Source of the DNA: Amblyornis subalaris
Taxonomy: Eukaryota > Chordata > Aves > Passeriformes > Ptilonorhynchidae
Assembly (NCBI GenBank): GCA_018881555.1
Contig: JACAXG010000093.1
Location: 3,306,696 to 3,370,695, forward strand
Length of the DNA stretch: 64,000 nucleotides
Direction of reading: 5' to 3'
Shown piece by piece: positions 53,039 to 64,000 of the stretch (the stretch's first letter is position 1; every line of letters begins with the position of its first letter). The translations under genes were made by a program, and so were the position numbers. The notes beneath the pieces are model-generated. The model did not search any database and had not been told where the DNA came from. It was given only the letters and a program-made list of their open reading frames with translations.

Positions 53039-54514
53039 AAGGGTTTTTAAATTATTCCCTGTTTAATTGTTTTTAATTGTACTTGGCTGAAGCAGTGTGT
53101 GCTTCATGGACTACTCGCTCACCNGGTGTGGGTCTTGACAGTGCCCTGTGTTGCATGTCAGTGACTGTGGGTGATACCTCATCTCCTCCAGGATGCCTGC
53201 GAGGAGGGGATTCATGGGACAACCCTCTCTGGCAAAATCCCGCTCCTGACTTCCAGCTTTGCAGGGAGTGCAGATGTGAGAGCCACAAGCTTAGGCCTGG
53301 GCCAACTGCAATGACCTGTGATTGTCTTTCCACACCAAAGTGGAAAAATCACAGAGTCTCCTCNGTGATTTGCAGAGCTATTAACAGAACACAAAGTTCA
53401 CCTCAGGTCACGGGTTTGGAAGTCATAACTGCTGTATGAATGTGTTCACTTACAGGTTAATTAAAGTAACTTTTTAGTCTAGTCCATTTTCTCTGCCTCA
53501 GGTTAGCACTAACCAGACCTAAATCCTCTTGACTATTTGTGGCCTCCTACTCATCACTATCTGTGCAAAACACAGGTCTTGATATCATTTGGCTGTCACT
53601 CTGAGAGGTTCCCAGAACATGATCTGGTTGGTTACCCACAGGGCACTCAGATCCCTGGTAAAAGACAGGCTTGTGCCCTGCTATGGTCATACCATTACTT
53701 CTTTTCCTCAAGAAGTGTAAATCGTAGCAAAAAAACCAGGGAACGTTACAAGTGAAAATAAACAAATAGTATAAATTGCTTCCTCCTTTGAGATGTGGTT
53801 TTTGCTGTTCATAAACCTTTCAAGGCTCTGCTTTGCCAAAACTACATCGACTTTACAGGAAATTTTGATTCCTAGGCAAGAAGCTCCAGCCTTTTTTCCC
53901 CCCATCACTCTGTTCAGTCACTTCCAGCCCAGATTCCAAAATGTTTTGCAGTTAATTCCAGAGAAGATAGCAGTCATGGTCCCCACTTCACATGACTTGC
54001 ACCTCTGCAGAGCATTGGAAGGGGGATGCACATCAGTGGGAATGCAGATTTTGCAGCTCTGATCCCAGGCAACCAAAGCTTTTCTGGCTAAATGCTTCCA
54101 AGCCCTTTGGACAGACCCTTCCCTCCCTGCTTTGTTGAGGTGGGGGCTGCTTGGGTGGGGGATCTCTGGCTTCTCCTTAGGGATGTGGTGACTGGGCACT
54201 TATTAGCTGTGATTCCAAGCAGTCCTGGGAACAGCAATCCCGGTCAAACGTTGCCCAGATGAGGCCATTTGCACTGGTAACACTTCTGGAAATGCCCCAC
54301 TGAGTGTCCATTATCTCTAACAATTCTGAATAAGGATTTGTGCAATATTTTCAGGCATAGACAGAAATTGACTTTACTCGCAGCTGAATATAGATGTTAA
54401 AGGGAATCACAACTAAGTCCTANGTGTAAAAAGAACAAAATGCATCTATATGAAATTAAAAGAGCTTTGAATTCAAATGCTGCAGAGAGAACAAGAAAGT
54501 TAGGAGCCTCCCTC

Positions 54515-54605
54515 ATCCCTGGGCAACCTGATCTAGTGGGAGGCATCTCTGCCCATGGCAGGGACTTAGAACTTGGTGATCTTTAAGATGTCTTTTAAGT
54601 GTCAA
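54515..54605 (+). repeat. CR1 LINE fragment, diverged
   Basis: 'GGGCAACCTGATCTAGTGGG', 'TCTGCCCATGGCAGGGAC' and 'GGTGATCTTTAAGATG' are plus-strand CR1 features without an intact terminus. Confidence 0.7.
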
Positions 54606-56524
54606 ACTGCCCAAACTACCACCAACTTCTCAGTCCAAGAACCACAAAATCACTTTGGAAACCGACTTCATTTAACCTGATAATGAAACAAGTACGTGGG
54701 GCGACACTGTGATATTACAGTCAGGGCAATGTTAGAAATGTCGACTTGACCAGGCTTTCAGATCTGTGATTAAGAAAAAAACCCCAAAATAATTCATGCA
54801 GTTGGGTTTGCAAAGTTGGATGACTACACTGAAAAATTAACTACGTTGAGAAATTAAAGATAAAATATATTTCTTGAAATGTCAGTGACCAAGCACTTTT
54901 CTTGAAGGAAAACAAAGTGATTTGTTGTGTAACACACGACCGGAAAATGAAAACTAAGTCTATTTCCTTTCTAGCAATCTCTCTTATTCTCTCATTATTA
55001 TTAGAACATCTGTGATAAGCTATGTGCTCCTACACACAGGTTTTTGAGCTGAGGGCAGAATTCTCTGGTTTCCACCTGTGGATTTTTCCTCCGTGAGATC
55101 GAGTAGGACCATGGAGAGAGAGCCAGGANTGACCCAAGACAAGGAGTAGAGAGAGCTCAGAGGCCTTCTACTCTCCCTGCTTCTGGCAGAAAAATTCCTT
55201 TGAAGGAGACGTGACCAGTGATTTTTGTGGTCACCGTGGAATGTGTGAGTCTCACCTCCTGGTGGCAGCAGAGGTTAAGAGGTACCTGGCAGTGTCCTCT
55301 GGGCCAGCCAGTCCTACACCATGCTCAGAAAAGCAATGAAAGTCAAGGTACCCACGTGTATATCAAAATATAACAGGTGATCTATTAAATGCCTCACGAA
55401 GTGGTCAGGTGACTCCGGAATGAATGAGAAGTGTTGCTGTGGTCCCAAATACCTCTTAGGAATGAGATCAAAGTCTGATTTTCAGCAGCTTTACAACTTG
55501 CAGGCAGGCTAGACGTCTAGCAAAATACTCGGTGGGTGAGATCCTCCTGAAGAAAAATTGATAAAAATGTTCTTGCATCACTAGGCCTGAACACAGTTTT
55601 TGTTTTCCAGTACGACCCCGTATCAGCTGAAATCACCTTGATTAAATCCTTGCCGCACTTTGTTGTCATGGAAAACTCACGTTGAGGGCCCCATTTCTGG
55701 TAGTGCACTGAGTAAATGTTTCTGGGAAGATAATGATGCATGCAACTAATTTATGAGCTGCTTTGCTTCAGCCTCTTAGTTGGCATCTTTACCACATTGT
55801 CCACAGGAGCTGTTCTGTGGCGGCTGCGATTCATGCAGCCTGTGGCAACACGGCCATTGCTTTCTGCTCTAGCACAAATATTAAACTCCATTTCTCTCAG
55901 ATTTTCCCCTTCGAACCCTGCAGAGTTCCCAAGCTAGCTTCTTTCTCGAGCTGATCATCTCATTTTCTGTGTTCAGTGTAACGCCACAGGAAAAATGTAA
56001 TTAAAAATGTGGCATTCCATGGGGCTTAGGCACTCTGTAACACTGCAGAGGGATTTTAGTAGTATTCAAGATTTGTGCTTTTCCACCGAGCAGCCTCTGA
56101 CAGACTNAAAACACTTCCAGCAACATCAGATCTATGTACGAGATCAATACAAATAAAAGATTTTACTCCTTTCCACACATGGTGATTTGTTATAGTAGCT
56201 TCGATCATAAACAACTGCTATTGTTAACTCCACAAAATGGGAACCTTAAAAGGTGTCAGGTCTTGTATCTCTGGATCTTTAAGAACCTGACACAACAAAC
56301 TGAGAGTCAGGTGAGTTGAAACCTTGTCCTCCCGGGTCAGGTCAGTTCTGTGATGATGTCCCAACATCCAGTACCTCCTGTGGTGTTTGTGGGTNGCCAC
56401 TGGATTGACAGCTTTCCTTCTCATCCAGTCCCTTCCATGGAATTACCCTGCAAGTCACAAGTATCGGTGAATTCAAGAAATGCTGCATTTCACTGAAACT
56501 GCTCCAGAACAGCATCAGTTTGCA

Positions 56525-56620
56525 GAATCATAGGATGAATCCTAGAACAGTTTGGGTGGGAAAGGACCTTAAAGACCATCTATTTCCAACCCACTCNTCA
56601 TGGGCAGGGAACTCTGAGCT
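56525..56620 (-). repeat. CR1 LINE fragment
   Basis: 'AGAATCATAGGATGAATCCT', 'GGAAAGGACCTTAAAGACC' and 'CATGGGCAGGGAA' match a reversed CR1 3' end. Confidence 0.85.
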
Positions 56621-57807
56621 GCAGAGAGAAAAGAATGGATTAAATTCTTTACTAGTTTACTTGTCCCTTGTAAGGAACAGCCACATGATAGTTTAAGAGT
56701 AGGTAATTTCTGTCAAGATCTTTTTGCTTTCTGAAGATTCCTTTCTTTTGGCAACATGCTTCCCATATTTCCGTATCTCANGCTGTGTGATTTTTGAAAA
56801 CAATTATGATGAAAGAAATTATCTTAAAACAACAGATTGAAAGCAAATTCCTTTGTCCTAAGGTGTATCAAGAAAGCCTTTAATTTTCTGAATGATCTAA
56901 TATTCTAGAAAAATCTAAGAATAGTTGCAAGTCCTGAATGGGGAAGTGCAGGAAGTGACAGCACATCATCCTGAGGTAAGGACAAGTGGCATGTGATGCT
57001 GAGGTTTCACCCCAGTGATGCCAAGTTACAGCCTGACCTGTAGGGGATTATGTAANTTGTTTGGTTTCTGACCACAGCAGCCCCGAGCAGCTGAGCGCTC
57101 ACCACTCAGCAAGGTTAGCAACCCTGGCTCCACCACTGTCAAGCTCTCAAACAGCAGGGCCAGTGGNGATGTGTTGTGGGAGAATTTTGAGAAGTTTCCC
57201 AGCTCCTGAGATAAAGCACATCCANATGTTCAGTGCTCAATCCCGAGATTCAGCAAATTGACAAGGTATTTATTCTCATTACCCAGTCAGATGTATTTCT
57301 GTTCNTTTCCTGTGTGCTCTCAGAGCTGCCATCTGGGTCAGGTTTTGAAAGNCAGGAGAGCATGTAAAGGAGTTTTTCCAGAAATCACTGTCCTGATAAA
57401 ATCCAAGAATGAAGATTGGAAGTTAGGAAGCACTCGGTCCACAGGATCCAAATCAAAATACATTTGTTCAAGGAAGAAGCGAGGTCACATACAAGGCACT
57501 CGAAAGTCTGAAATTTAAACCAAGTCTCGCTTCCATTTTATTTGGAGTTTATTTTACCATTTCTGAGTTTTATGCTACAAAATGCNACTTGTAATGCTCT
57601 TTTAATCTGTCTTGGGAAAGCCAAAAAAAAGTTGTTTTTCCCAAGCTCTCTCCAGTTTGTGTCTTCTTGGTAGTAAGATGCCCGAGGACTGTGATGCTCA
57701 CAAGAAATGTGTGTAGAAAGGCTNTTTCATTTAATTAACTGTAAGTTCAAGAAATAAAAGATCTTATAATTTACCTTTGGGTTTCACACAGAAATAAAAT
57801 GTCTCAC

Positions 57808-57845
57808 CTCATTTGTGGAAGGCTCTGGATGTAGGTATTGACGAG
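57808..57845 (-). other. Exon-like 38-base segment, unknown transcript
   Basis: On the minus strand a pyrimidine-rich tract ends ttttcctttgcag and is followed by 38 bases and then a strong donor, GAG^GTGAGAC. One frame reads LVNTYIQSLPQM. I do not recognise it. It could be a chance pair of splice sites, an exon of a non-coding transcript leaving the island near 63.5 kb, or a micro-exon of an unplaced gene. Confidence 0.25.
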
Positions 57846-58394
57846 CTGCAAAGGAAAATAACAGTGTAAGTTCAAACATGGGGAACAAAGCCTGAAAGAA
57901 GACAGCAATTTAAACTACTTTGATTCTATAATTCAGTTATCCATGCTGTCATCTAACAGAGTCTCATGGAAATCTTTGTAAAATAAGNCAACACACAAAT
58001 CAGGGAGGATAAGTATTAACTATAGCTCAANGTTTATATTGCAAGAGGAATATCAGCTCTAAGGGTTGTTAACTAACACCCATCCAATAAAACAGCATTA
58101 TTCTGAGGGGGTTGTGCTATGCTTTGCCAAACTATCTTGAAAGATATGAGCTAAAAGAGAAATCTCTAAGTGGACTTGAGAGGCAGATCTGCTTTGCCTG
58201 CATTATAATTTGTTGCTGCACTGTTCTGACACACTGCACTGTGAAATATTCTAGCTGTGCTGCAGGAAAGACTAAGCTTTCTTGCCCTGCAAGAAATGTC
58301 TTAATGTAGAATTCTACTGTCAGTAAATAACCAGAATAACACAATCACGGGCCATGGAAAGTCATTTTTCTATATAAGAAACTACGAAAAATCC

Positions 58395-58760
58395 AACAAT
58401 CCCACCCTGTCCCTGAGAGCGTTGCCCNAACGCTCCTGGANCTCTGGCAGCCTTGGGGCTGAGCCCATTTCCTTGGGAGCCTGTTCAGTGTCCCATCACG
58501 CTCTGGAGGAAGAACCTTTTCCTAATATCCAACCTAAANNTCCTGTGGCACAGCTCNGGCCATTCCCTCTGTCCCGTCCCTGGTCCCAGAGAGCTGAGAT
58601 CGGAGCTGCCCCTCCGCTGCCCCTCGTGAGGGAGCTGTAGGGTGCTGTGAGGTCTCNCCTCAGTCTCCTCCAGACTGAACAAACCCAATGACCTCAGCTG
58701 CTTCTTGTTTGCTTTTCCCTCCAGACCCTTCACCATCTTCACAGCTTCCTTTGGACACTT
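58395..58760 (-). repeat. CR1 LINE fragment, longer copy
   Basis: It begins in 'CCAACAATCCCACCCTGTCC' and passes through 'GGAAGAACCTTTTCCTAATA', 'GCTGTGAGGTCTC' and 'AACCCAATGACCTCAGCTGC'. It is a reversed CR1 whose final 3' terminus is missing, similar in subfamily to the copy at 23467. Confidence 0.85.
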
Positions 58761-60835
58761 CCCAACAGCTTTGTATCCTTTGTCATCAGACTGGCACTGA
58801 AGGTTGAGTTNCCCAGGACAACGTATGAACTGTGAGGTTTGCCTTCAAATCTGCCTCTGGCTCAGAAAAGCGTTTATTTTTCATTTTTGCTGAGTGGCAG
58901 CACAATTTCCAGCAGAGGAGAAAGGGTGCAGACTATCCTCGTGGCTTTGCTATGGATGGGAAGAGAGGTGNGACTGTCCTGTCAGCTCTGTAGATGTGTG
59001 TTGGCTTTAGGTAATGANGAACTTGCACCTTGAGCCTCATGGTGTGGATGAACTCCGTATCCAGCCCGTGGGCTGGGTCTCACTGACGTGAGGAACTCTT
59101 CTGTGCCACTCAAGAATTGAACACTGGTGCCACGGGGGGAAACATCAGCTCTCAAGGCACTCTGGGCACTTCCTGCAGCATTCCCAAGCCAGTGTTAACC
59201 CGGAGTGAGGGTCCTGCCATGGCACCAGCGCTCCAGCAGCTCCCAGGAGCAGCAGGTAAATCCCTGGCACGTGCTGAGCTTGTGCAGCCCAACAGACATA
59301 CAATTCCCTTGTATTTGCTCTGCCTCTAAATAACCACAATAAGTGGGATGCAATTCCTCAGTCTCTTCACATGCCTGATTCCCAACGACTTCAATGAGCA
59401 TTTCCGCCAGAGACAGAGCCGTGGAATTACTCCTAACAACTGGCATGACTTAACTTGTTTCTTCTTATAACTTTATGGTTTACTTACATGTCAAATTGTA
59501 TTTTCTGGATAAGCAGAATGAATATAATAACCCTCTTTCCTCAAGTAGGTCAGAGTTTTCATCTGTCCTCCAGGGCAAATTACCGTAAAATGCGAACATT
59601 TCATGTATTCTCTTTTCCATATTTTTGTTACTGTCGTGTGGAGTCTTTTAGGTATCCACAGGTAACTAAATAGTACACATTAAGCTTCTGCTTTCCCTTT
59701 TTAACTTCCATGAAATACTACATCTAGCTGAGAGCAATTCCTTCAAGATCTGTTTTAAAAGCTGCCACTGTGCACAATGTGNATGGTTTAAAATCCCAAC
59801 TTGATAGCATTTAAAGAAGAAAAGTGGGTATTTTCTGTGTCTTGATAATAAGCACCAAAAATAGNGGAGGAAAGAAAGTGAGCCATGAGAGGACTACACT
59901 GCTCCTATATAAAAATTGATCAAGCTTACATTAAATAGAGCTTTGAAGGCGCTCTCTCTCAGGTGTTAATTAACTCGATTCTGGTTTGAGAGTTATTTCA
60001 TATTTCTAATCGTTAAACCCCAGAAACAGTCCNTATCAACTTTAAAAAACACGTGTAGTATTTTTATTAATATTTATTAATATTATTATTTAAAATTTAN
60101 GTGCAGTATCTGCGCATTCCATATTGTCTGTATTTCTTCTTTCTGACCTTATAGGATGCAAAAGCAAGCAAGCCCTTTCTTGCTTGTGGGTTGCTTGGTT
60201 GTTTATTTGTTTGGATTTGAATCTCCGCCTCCCAGACAGGAATCTGCTGTTTTCCTGGATGTCTGGCTTCTGAAATCGCCTCTCAGGGCAGTTTGCCTCC
60301 AGCTCCGTGAGNCAGAGCTGAACCCAGGATTCAGCACTTCAACTGATCTTGGTTGCCTTTAGTTTACATTCTTTACATTTTCAGATGTGTGTTTCCCTCA
60401 TATCATAGATGCTATTTAATCCTTTGGACAAGCTTTGTCCTTTCCACATTTTTCTGCTTCCTCTGAAAAGCACAAGGCTGGGTAAATCTAAACCAATTTG
60501 GAGGTGACTTTAAGAATAACAGCATTTAAAGGCAGGTAAAAGGTAGCCCTTGAGTNGAGTCTATGAAAGATGAAAAGGATGTAGCTCCCAGCATGTTATT
60601 TTTGTGGGTAAATAGGTAGAAGGCATCATTAGCATGACTTGAGCTAACAGGTAAGTGATNTGCCATGCTAACGAAATGCCAAACTGAAAAACAAACCAGG
60701 CAGCTTAAACACGCTTATTTGGGAAAATCCCATTGATCTCATGGACTTCAAATCCTGGACCGTGTCCCATAAGGCTATTTAAGAAATGTGTGTATGCACA
60801 AACAAAATGATGTGTTTTTTCCTTACACCAGAGAT

Positions 60836-61405
60836 CACAGAATCCTAGAACGGTTTGGGTTAGAAGNGACATTNAAAGTCATCCGATCCAACCCCTGCTG
60901 TCGGCAGGGACACCTTCCACTANCTCAGGTTGCTCCAAGCCCTGTCCAACCTGGCCTTGGACACTTCCAGGGATGAGGCAGCCACAGCTTCTCTGGGCAA
61001 CCTGTGCCAGGGCCTCTCCACCCTCACAGGGAAGATGTTCTTCCTAATACCCAATCTAAACCTACTCTCTTTGAGTTTNAATCCATTCCCCCTTGTCGTG
61101 TCATTCCAGGCCCTTGTCCAAAGTCTCTCTCCATCTTTTTTGTTGGCTCCTTCAGATACTGGAAGGCCTCAGTCATGTTANCCTGAAGCCTTCTCTTTTC
61201 CAGACTGACAATCCCAATTGTCTCCACCTTTCCTCACGGGAGAGGTGTTCCATCCCTCTGATCATCTCGGTGGTCTCCTCTGGACTCACTCCAACAGGTC
61301 CACATCCTTCCTGTGCTGGGGACCCCAGAGCTGGGTGCAGAACCCCATNTGGGGTCTCACCAGAGCAGAGTGGAGGGGCAGACTGAGCTGGGACAAAGTG
61401 TAATA
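60836..61405 (-). repeat. CR1 LINE, long 3' copy
   Basis: About 570 bases run from 'CACAGAATCCTAGAACGG' through 'TTCCTAATACCCAATCTAAA' to 'GGGGACCCCAGAGCTGGG' and 'GGGGTCTCACCAGAGCAGAG'. This is one of the longest CR1 copies here and lies in reverse orientation. Confidence 0.92.
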
Positions 61406-62164
61406 CTCAAAGCAGATAGGTCATTGCTTATTCTCAGCCTTAAAATTTTAGGCNTTTCACAAAAAACCATAACTTTAACTAGAAATAAAGGAGTTTCAAC
61501 AGCTCCTAGATAAAAACTGCCCCTGGACTTAAGAAACTGGGCACAGTCCNACTGCGTATTCATTCAGCAGTCATGACTCCAAAATGTGTTTTGCAATTTA
61601 GCACCTAAGGCACAACCTTTTGGTGCTTTATGAACTCATCTTTGGCAGCAGATGTAGGGCACTACTTGCTGGCAGAATTGGGCTAGTAGGAGACACAAAT
61701 ATATCAGCAAATTGAGCCTAACTCTCTGTGTGTTTATGAAGAGCACAACATCATCTGTTCTCCTCCCAGCCCTCGCTGCATCAAGCTCACTGCACATCGG
61801 GAAAATTTTCTCCGAGGGCGTTGTTCTCCGAAGGCATAAGCGCTGCTGCTCCCTGACATCCAAGGTTTGAGCAATTTGGTTAGAAGAGATGACAAGGTTC
61901 AGGAATATTTTCAAATGGCTTGCTCTAGTGTGGGGAAGATATGCAAATTCTCTGTGTGTCAACTAGGATATCATGTTTCCTTTGTGGAAGAAATAAATTC
62001 TTTTCCAGCATTGATAAATTTGTCAGGGCAATTTATGGACAAAGAGCAAGAGGCACGCAGAAGTCATCACTGCTAAGACTGGGGGTTTTTCGGTTTGTTT
62101 TTTTTTTTTTTTCCCTCCTAGTAAAGTAGGTAAGATAAAAAGTGAAATATTATTTGTTTTCTTC

Positions 62165-62700
62165 TGTACNCTGCTCTTGTGAGAATCCACCTGGAGTGCT
62201 GCATCCTGCTCTGGGGTTCACAGCACAGGAAGGACATGGACCTGCTGGAGCAAGCCCTGAGGAGGCCACAGAGATGATTACAAGGATGGAACACCTCTTC
62301 TGTGAGGAAAGGCTGAGAGAATTGGAATTGTTCAGCCTGGAGAAGAGAAGCTTTGGAGAGATCTTAGAGCCCCTTCCTGCACCTAAAGGAGCTCCGAGAG
62401 AGCTGGAGAGAGACTTTAGACAAGGGCCTGGAGTGACAGGACAAGGGGGAATGGCTTCCCACTGCCAGAGGGCAGGGTTAAATGGAATATTGGGAAGGAA
62501 TTGTTCTCTGTGAGGGTGGGGAGGCCCTGGCACAGGTTGCCCAGAGAAGCTGTGGCTGTCCCATCNCTGGAAGTGTCCAAGGCCAGGTTGGACNGGGCTT
62601 GGAGCACCCTGGGCTAGTGGAAGTTGTCCCTGCCCATGGCAGGGGGTTAGCACTGGATAAGCTTTGTTGTCCTTTCCAACCCAAAACTCTCCATGATTCT
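62165..62700 (+). repeat. CR1 LINE, long 3' copy
   Basis: It runs from 'CACCTGGAGTGCTGCATCCT' through 'GAGGAAAGGCTGAGAGAATT' to 'TGTCCCTGCCCATGGCAGGG' and 'TTTCCAACCCAAAACTC'. It is plus-oriented and faces the copy at 60836-61405 across about 760 bases. Confidence 0.92.
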
Positions 62701-63472
62701 TTTGGGTAAAACCAACATGTATTTATCAAACACACCTTACAGTTCCTTTAAGGTCCAGGTCTCCTGGTTACAAAACGCTCTCCAAGGGTAATTTAGCCTG
62801 GGGAAAAGGTCAGGGTTGCGTTGGCTCTTTCCAGCCTGTCCCTGCTCACCTGCCGGTCCCAGCTCAAAGCTCCTGGTCAGAGCACCCCAGGCCCTCCTGG
62901 ACCTCACTCCTCNCACATTCCCTCCCTCTCTCCCAAGGCAGCAGAGTGTGAAGTTCCAGCAGTGCCATTCCATGCGGAGAAGGGCAGGGCACGGATAGGG
63001 TGGATGGACGGTGGCGGACTGGGGAGGAGATGGGTGCGTGTAGGCAAAAACACCTGGCACAGGAGCTCCGTGAGGAATTCCTTAGCAAACTTAGGGAATT
63101 CCTGGCTGTTATTTGGAATTGTTTTCTGTTAGCAATATAGAAAAAGACGGGGAAAAAGCTCAGGCACAGTTTTTGTGAAGAGAAAGGTCAGGGCTGGGCT
63201 TCTACTGTCCTCACAGAGCACTTGTCNTTATATCCCAGGGGAACAGCGACCTGCGGAGTTACCACCACAACTCCACACGCTTTCCATTCCCAGGAATGTA
63301 TTCCCACTCCCTCTGAATTTTTCTTCTCTTCTCGCCCTTTTCTACAGTGACTTCCCTGAGGGGACCCCGCTCTGAGNGACGAGTGGAACTGGTGTGAGGG
63401 ATGGGTAGAAGGCGATGATCAGGGGGAAGGGGGGACGGGCTGAGCCGTTCTGAGGGACGGAGCCCTCGCTGC

Positions 63473-63513
63473 GGGTGCCGGGGGTGCCGGGGGTGCCGGT
63501 GCCGGTGCCGGGC
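63473..63513 (+). repeat. GC-rich (GGTGCCGGG)n-like tandem repeat
   Basis: About five units of GGTGCCG with variable trailing G lie at the left part of the right-hand CpG island, about 75 bases before the first CCAAT box. A related CCGGCACCTCC-type run recurs at 63763-63812 within the putative first exon. Confidence 0.8.
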
Positions 63514-63559
63514 GGAGGCGGCGGGCGGGGCCCGCGGACACCGCCCCTGAGGGGCGCGG

Positions 63560-63725
63560 GTGGGCGGGGCCGGGCTCGCGCTCCCCGCCAATGGGGAGCC
63601 TCCGCACCAAGGGGCGGTGCGGCAGAGCGGGGGCGGTGGCTGCCGATCAGCCGCGACAGCCAATCGGAGAGCGCTCTGGCGGTGACGTCAGGCGGGCGGG
63701 GCGGGGCGAGGNGCGGTGACAGTGG
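63560..63725 (+). promoter_or_regulatory. OAT: CpG island promoter with CCAAT boxes and a CRE, probably of OAT
   Basis: In a dense CpG island there are two CCAAT boxes (63588-63592 and 63660-63664), a perfect palindromic cAMP-response element TGACGTCA at 63683-63690, and GC boxes around them, for example GGGCGGGGC near 63692-63704. The tight order CCAAT, CCAAT, CRE, GC box suggests a plus-strand start near 63720. The assignment to OAT rests on gene order only. Confidence 0.6.
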
Positions 63726-63816
63726 CCCGCGGCCGCATCCGCCTCTTACCCGCGGGCCCCGGCACCGGCAGCACCTCCGGCACCTCCGGCCGCTCCAGCG
63801 CCTCCGGCAGCACCAG
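63720..63816 (+). other. OAT: Putative non-coding first exon, probably OAT
   Basis: Just after the CCAAT/CRE promoter lies a GC-rich segment ending in a good splice donor, CACCAG^GTACGG, with GT at 63817-63818. OAT genes I know have a non-coding first exon, with the start codon in exon 2, which would lie beyond the window. In human, OAT follows NKX1-2 in the same orientation. The 5' end is approximate, and no coding sequence confirms the gene. Confidence 0.5.
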
Positions 63817-64000
63817 GTACGGCCCGCCCGGCCCTCGGGCGCCGCTCCTGCCTCTCGCAGGGCCACCGTGCCCCGGTTCCGTCCCGCGGCTGGGGAGGCC
63901 GCAGCCGGCCCGATCGCCAAGGCCCGGGAGCGCTGTCGCTAAGCGGGGAAGGTGACAACTCGTCTCTTCTCTGTGCCTGTGTCAGCCCCGCTCCGCGATG

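Larger units (their letters stand above)
51803..63400. other. NKX1-2 3' region and intergenic DNA
   Basis: No protein-coding gene is recognised. The left part is presumably NKX1-2 3' UTR. The rest holds CR1 fragments (54515-54605, 56525-56620, 58395-58760, 60836-61405 and 62165-62700), an AT-rich tract near 60058-60098, a poly-T run near 62098-62112, and a 38-base exon-like segment at 57808-57845. Confidence 0.65.

Noticed and set aside
57781..57835. Plus-strand reading of the exon-like segment (acceptor near 57790, donor near 57830)
   Set aside because: A plus-strand acceptor ttcacacag and a donor-like GTAGGT also occur, but the pyrimidine tract and donor are weaker than those on the minus strand, and the frame closes quickly.
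62150..62653. 167-codon minus-strand frame
   Set aside because: It lies wholly in a plus-oriented CR1 copy and is an antisense shadow of the repeat, not a host gene.

Overview
This window is vertebrate nuclear DNA, almost certainly from a bird. Split coding exons with canonical GT-AG introns, CpG-island promoters and long non-coding stretches show a vertebrate. At least fifteen 5'-truncated LINE fragments of the CR1 type, with the characteristic (ATTCTATG)-like 3' ends, point to a sauropsid and in practice to a bird. Single Ns are scattered through the whole sequence, in exons, introns and repeats alike. They look like masked ambiguous or polymorphic positions rather than assembly gaps.

Gene layout. 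(1) LHPP lies on the minus strand, with six coding exons between 47571 (start codon) and 25889. The exons join in phase to 235 codons plus two bases, and only the short C-terminal exon is missing. I could not find that exon in positions 1-25888, so the left 26 kb is read as intron 6 (or, if the exon escaped me, intron plus 3' flank). (2) NKX1-2 lies on the plus strand, 50078-51802, with two coding exons that splice to a 267-residue NK-class homeodomain protein. It is divergent from LHPP, with about 2.5 kb between the two start codons. (3) From 51803 to about 63400 there is intergenic DNA rich in CR1. (4) At the right edge is a CpG island with two CCAAT boxes, a perfect palindromic CRE and GC boxes, followed by a short GC-rich stretch ending in a good splice donor. 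From gene order this is probably the promoter and non-coding first exon of OAT on the plus strand. The order LHPP - NKX1-2 - OAT and the orientations match human 10q26.13 as I know it.

How the region may work. LHPP is a housekeeping-type HAD-family phosphatase and OAT a mitochondrial aminotransferase. NKX1-2 is a developmental regulator between them. Several repeat-free, AT-rich segments with clustered homeodomain-type TAAT/ATTA cores occur in LHPP introns, upstream of NKX1-2 and inside its intron. They are candidate conserved regulatory elements, consistent with a block in which NKX1-2 enhancers sit in its neighbour. This is inference and needs alignment to other amniotes. I see no CRISPR, prokaryotic, viral or otherwise exotic system. 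The least explained item is a 38-base exon-like segment on the minus strand at 57808-57845.
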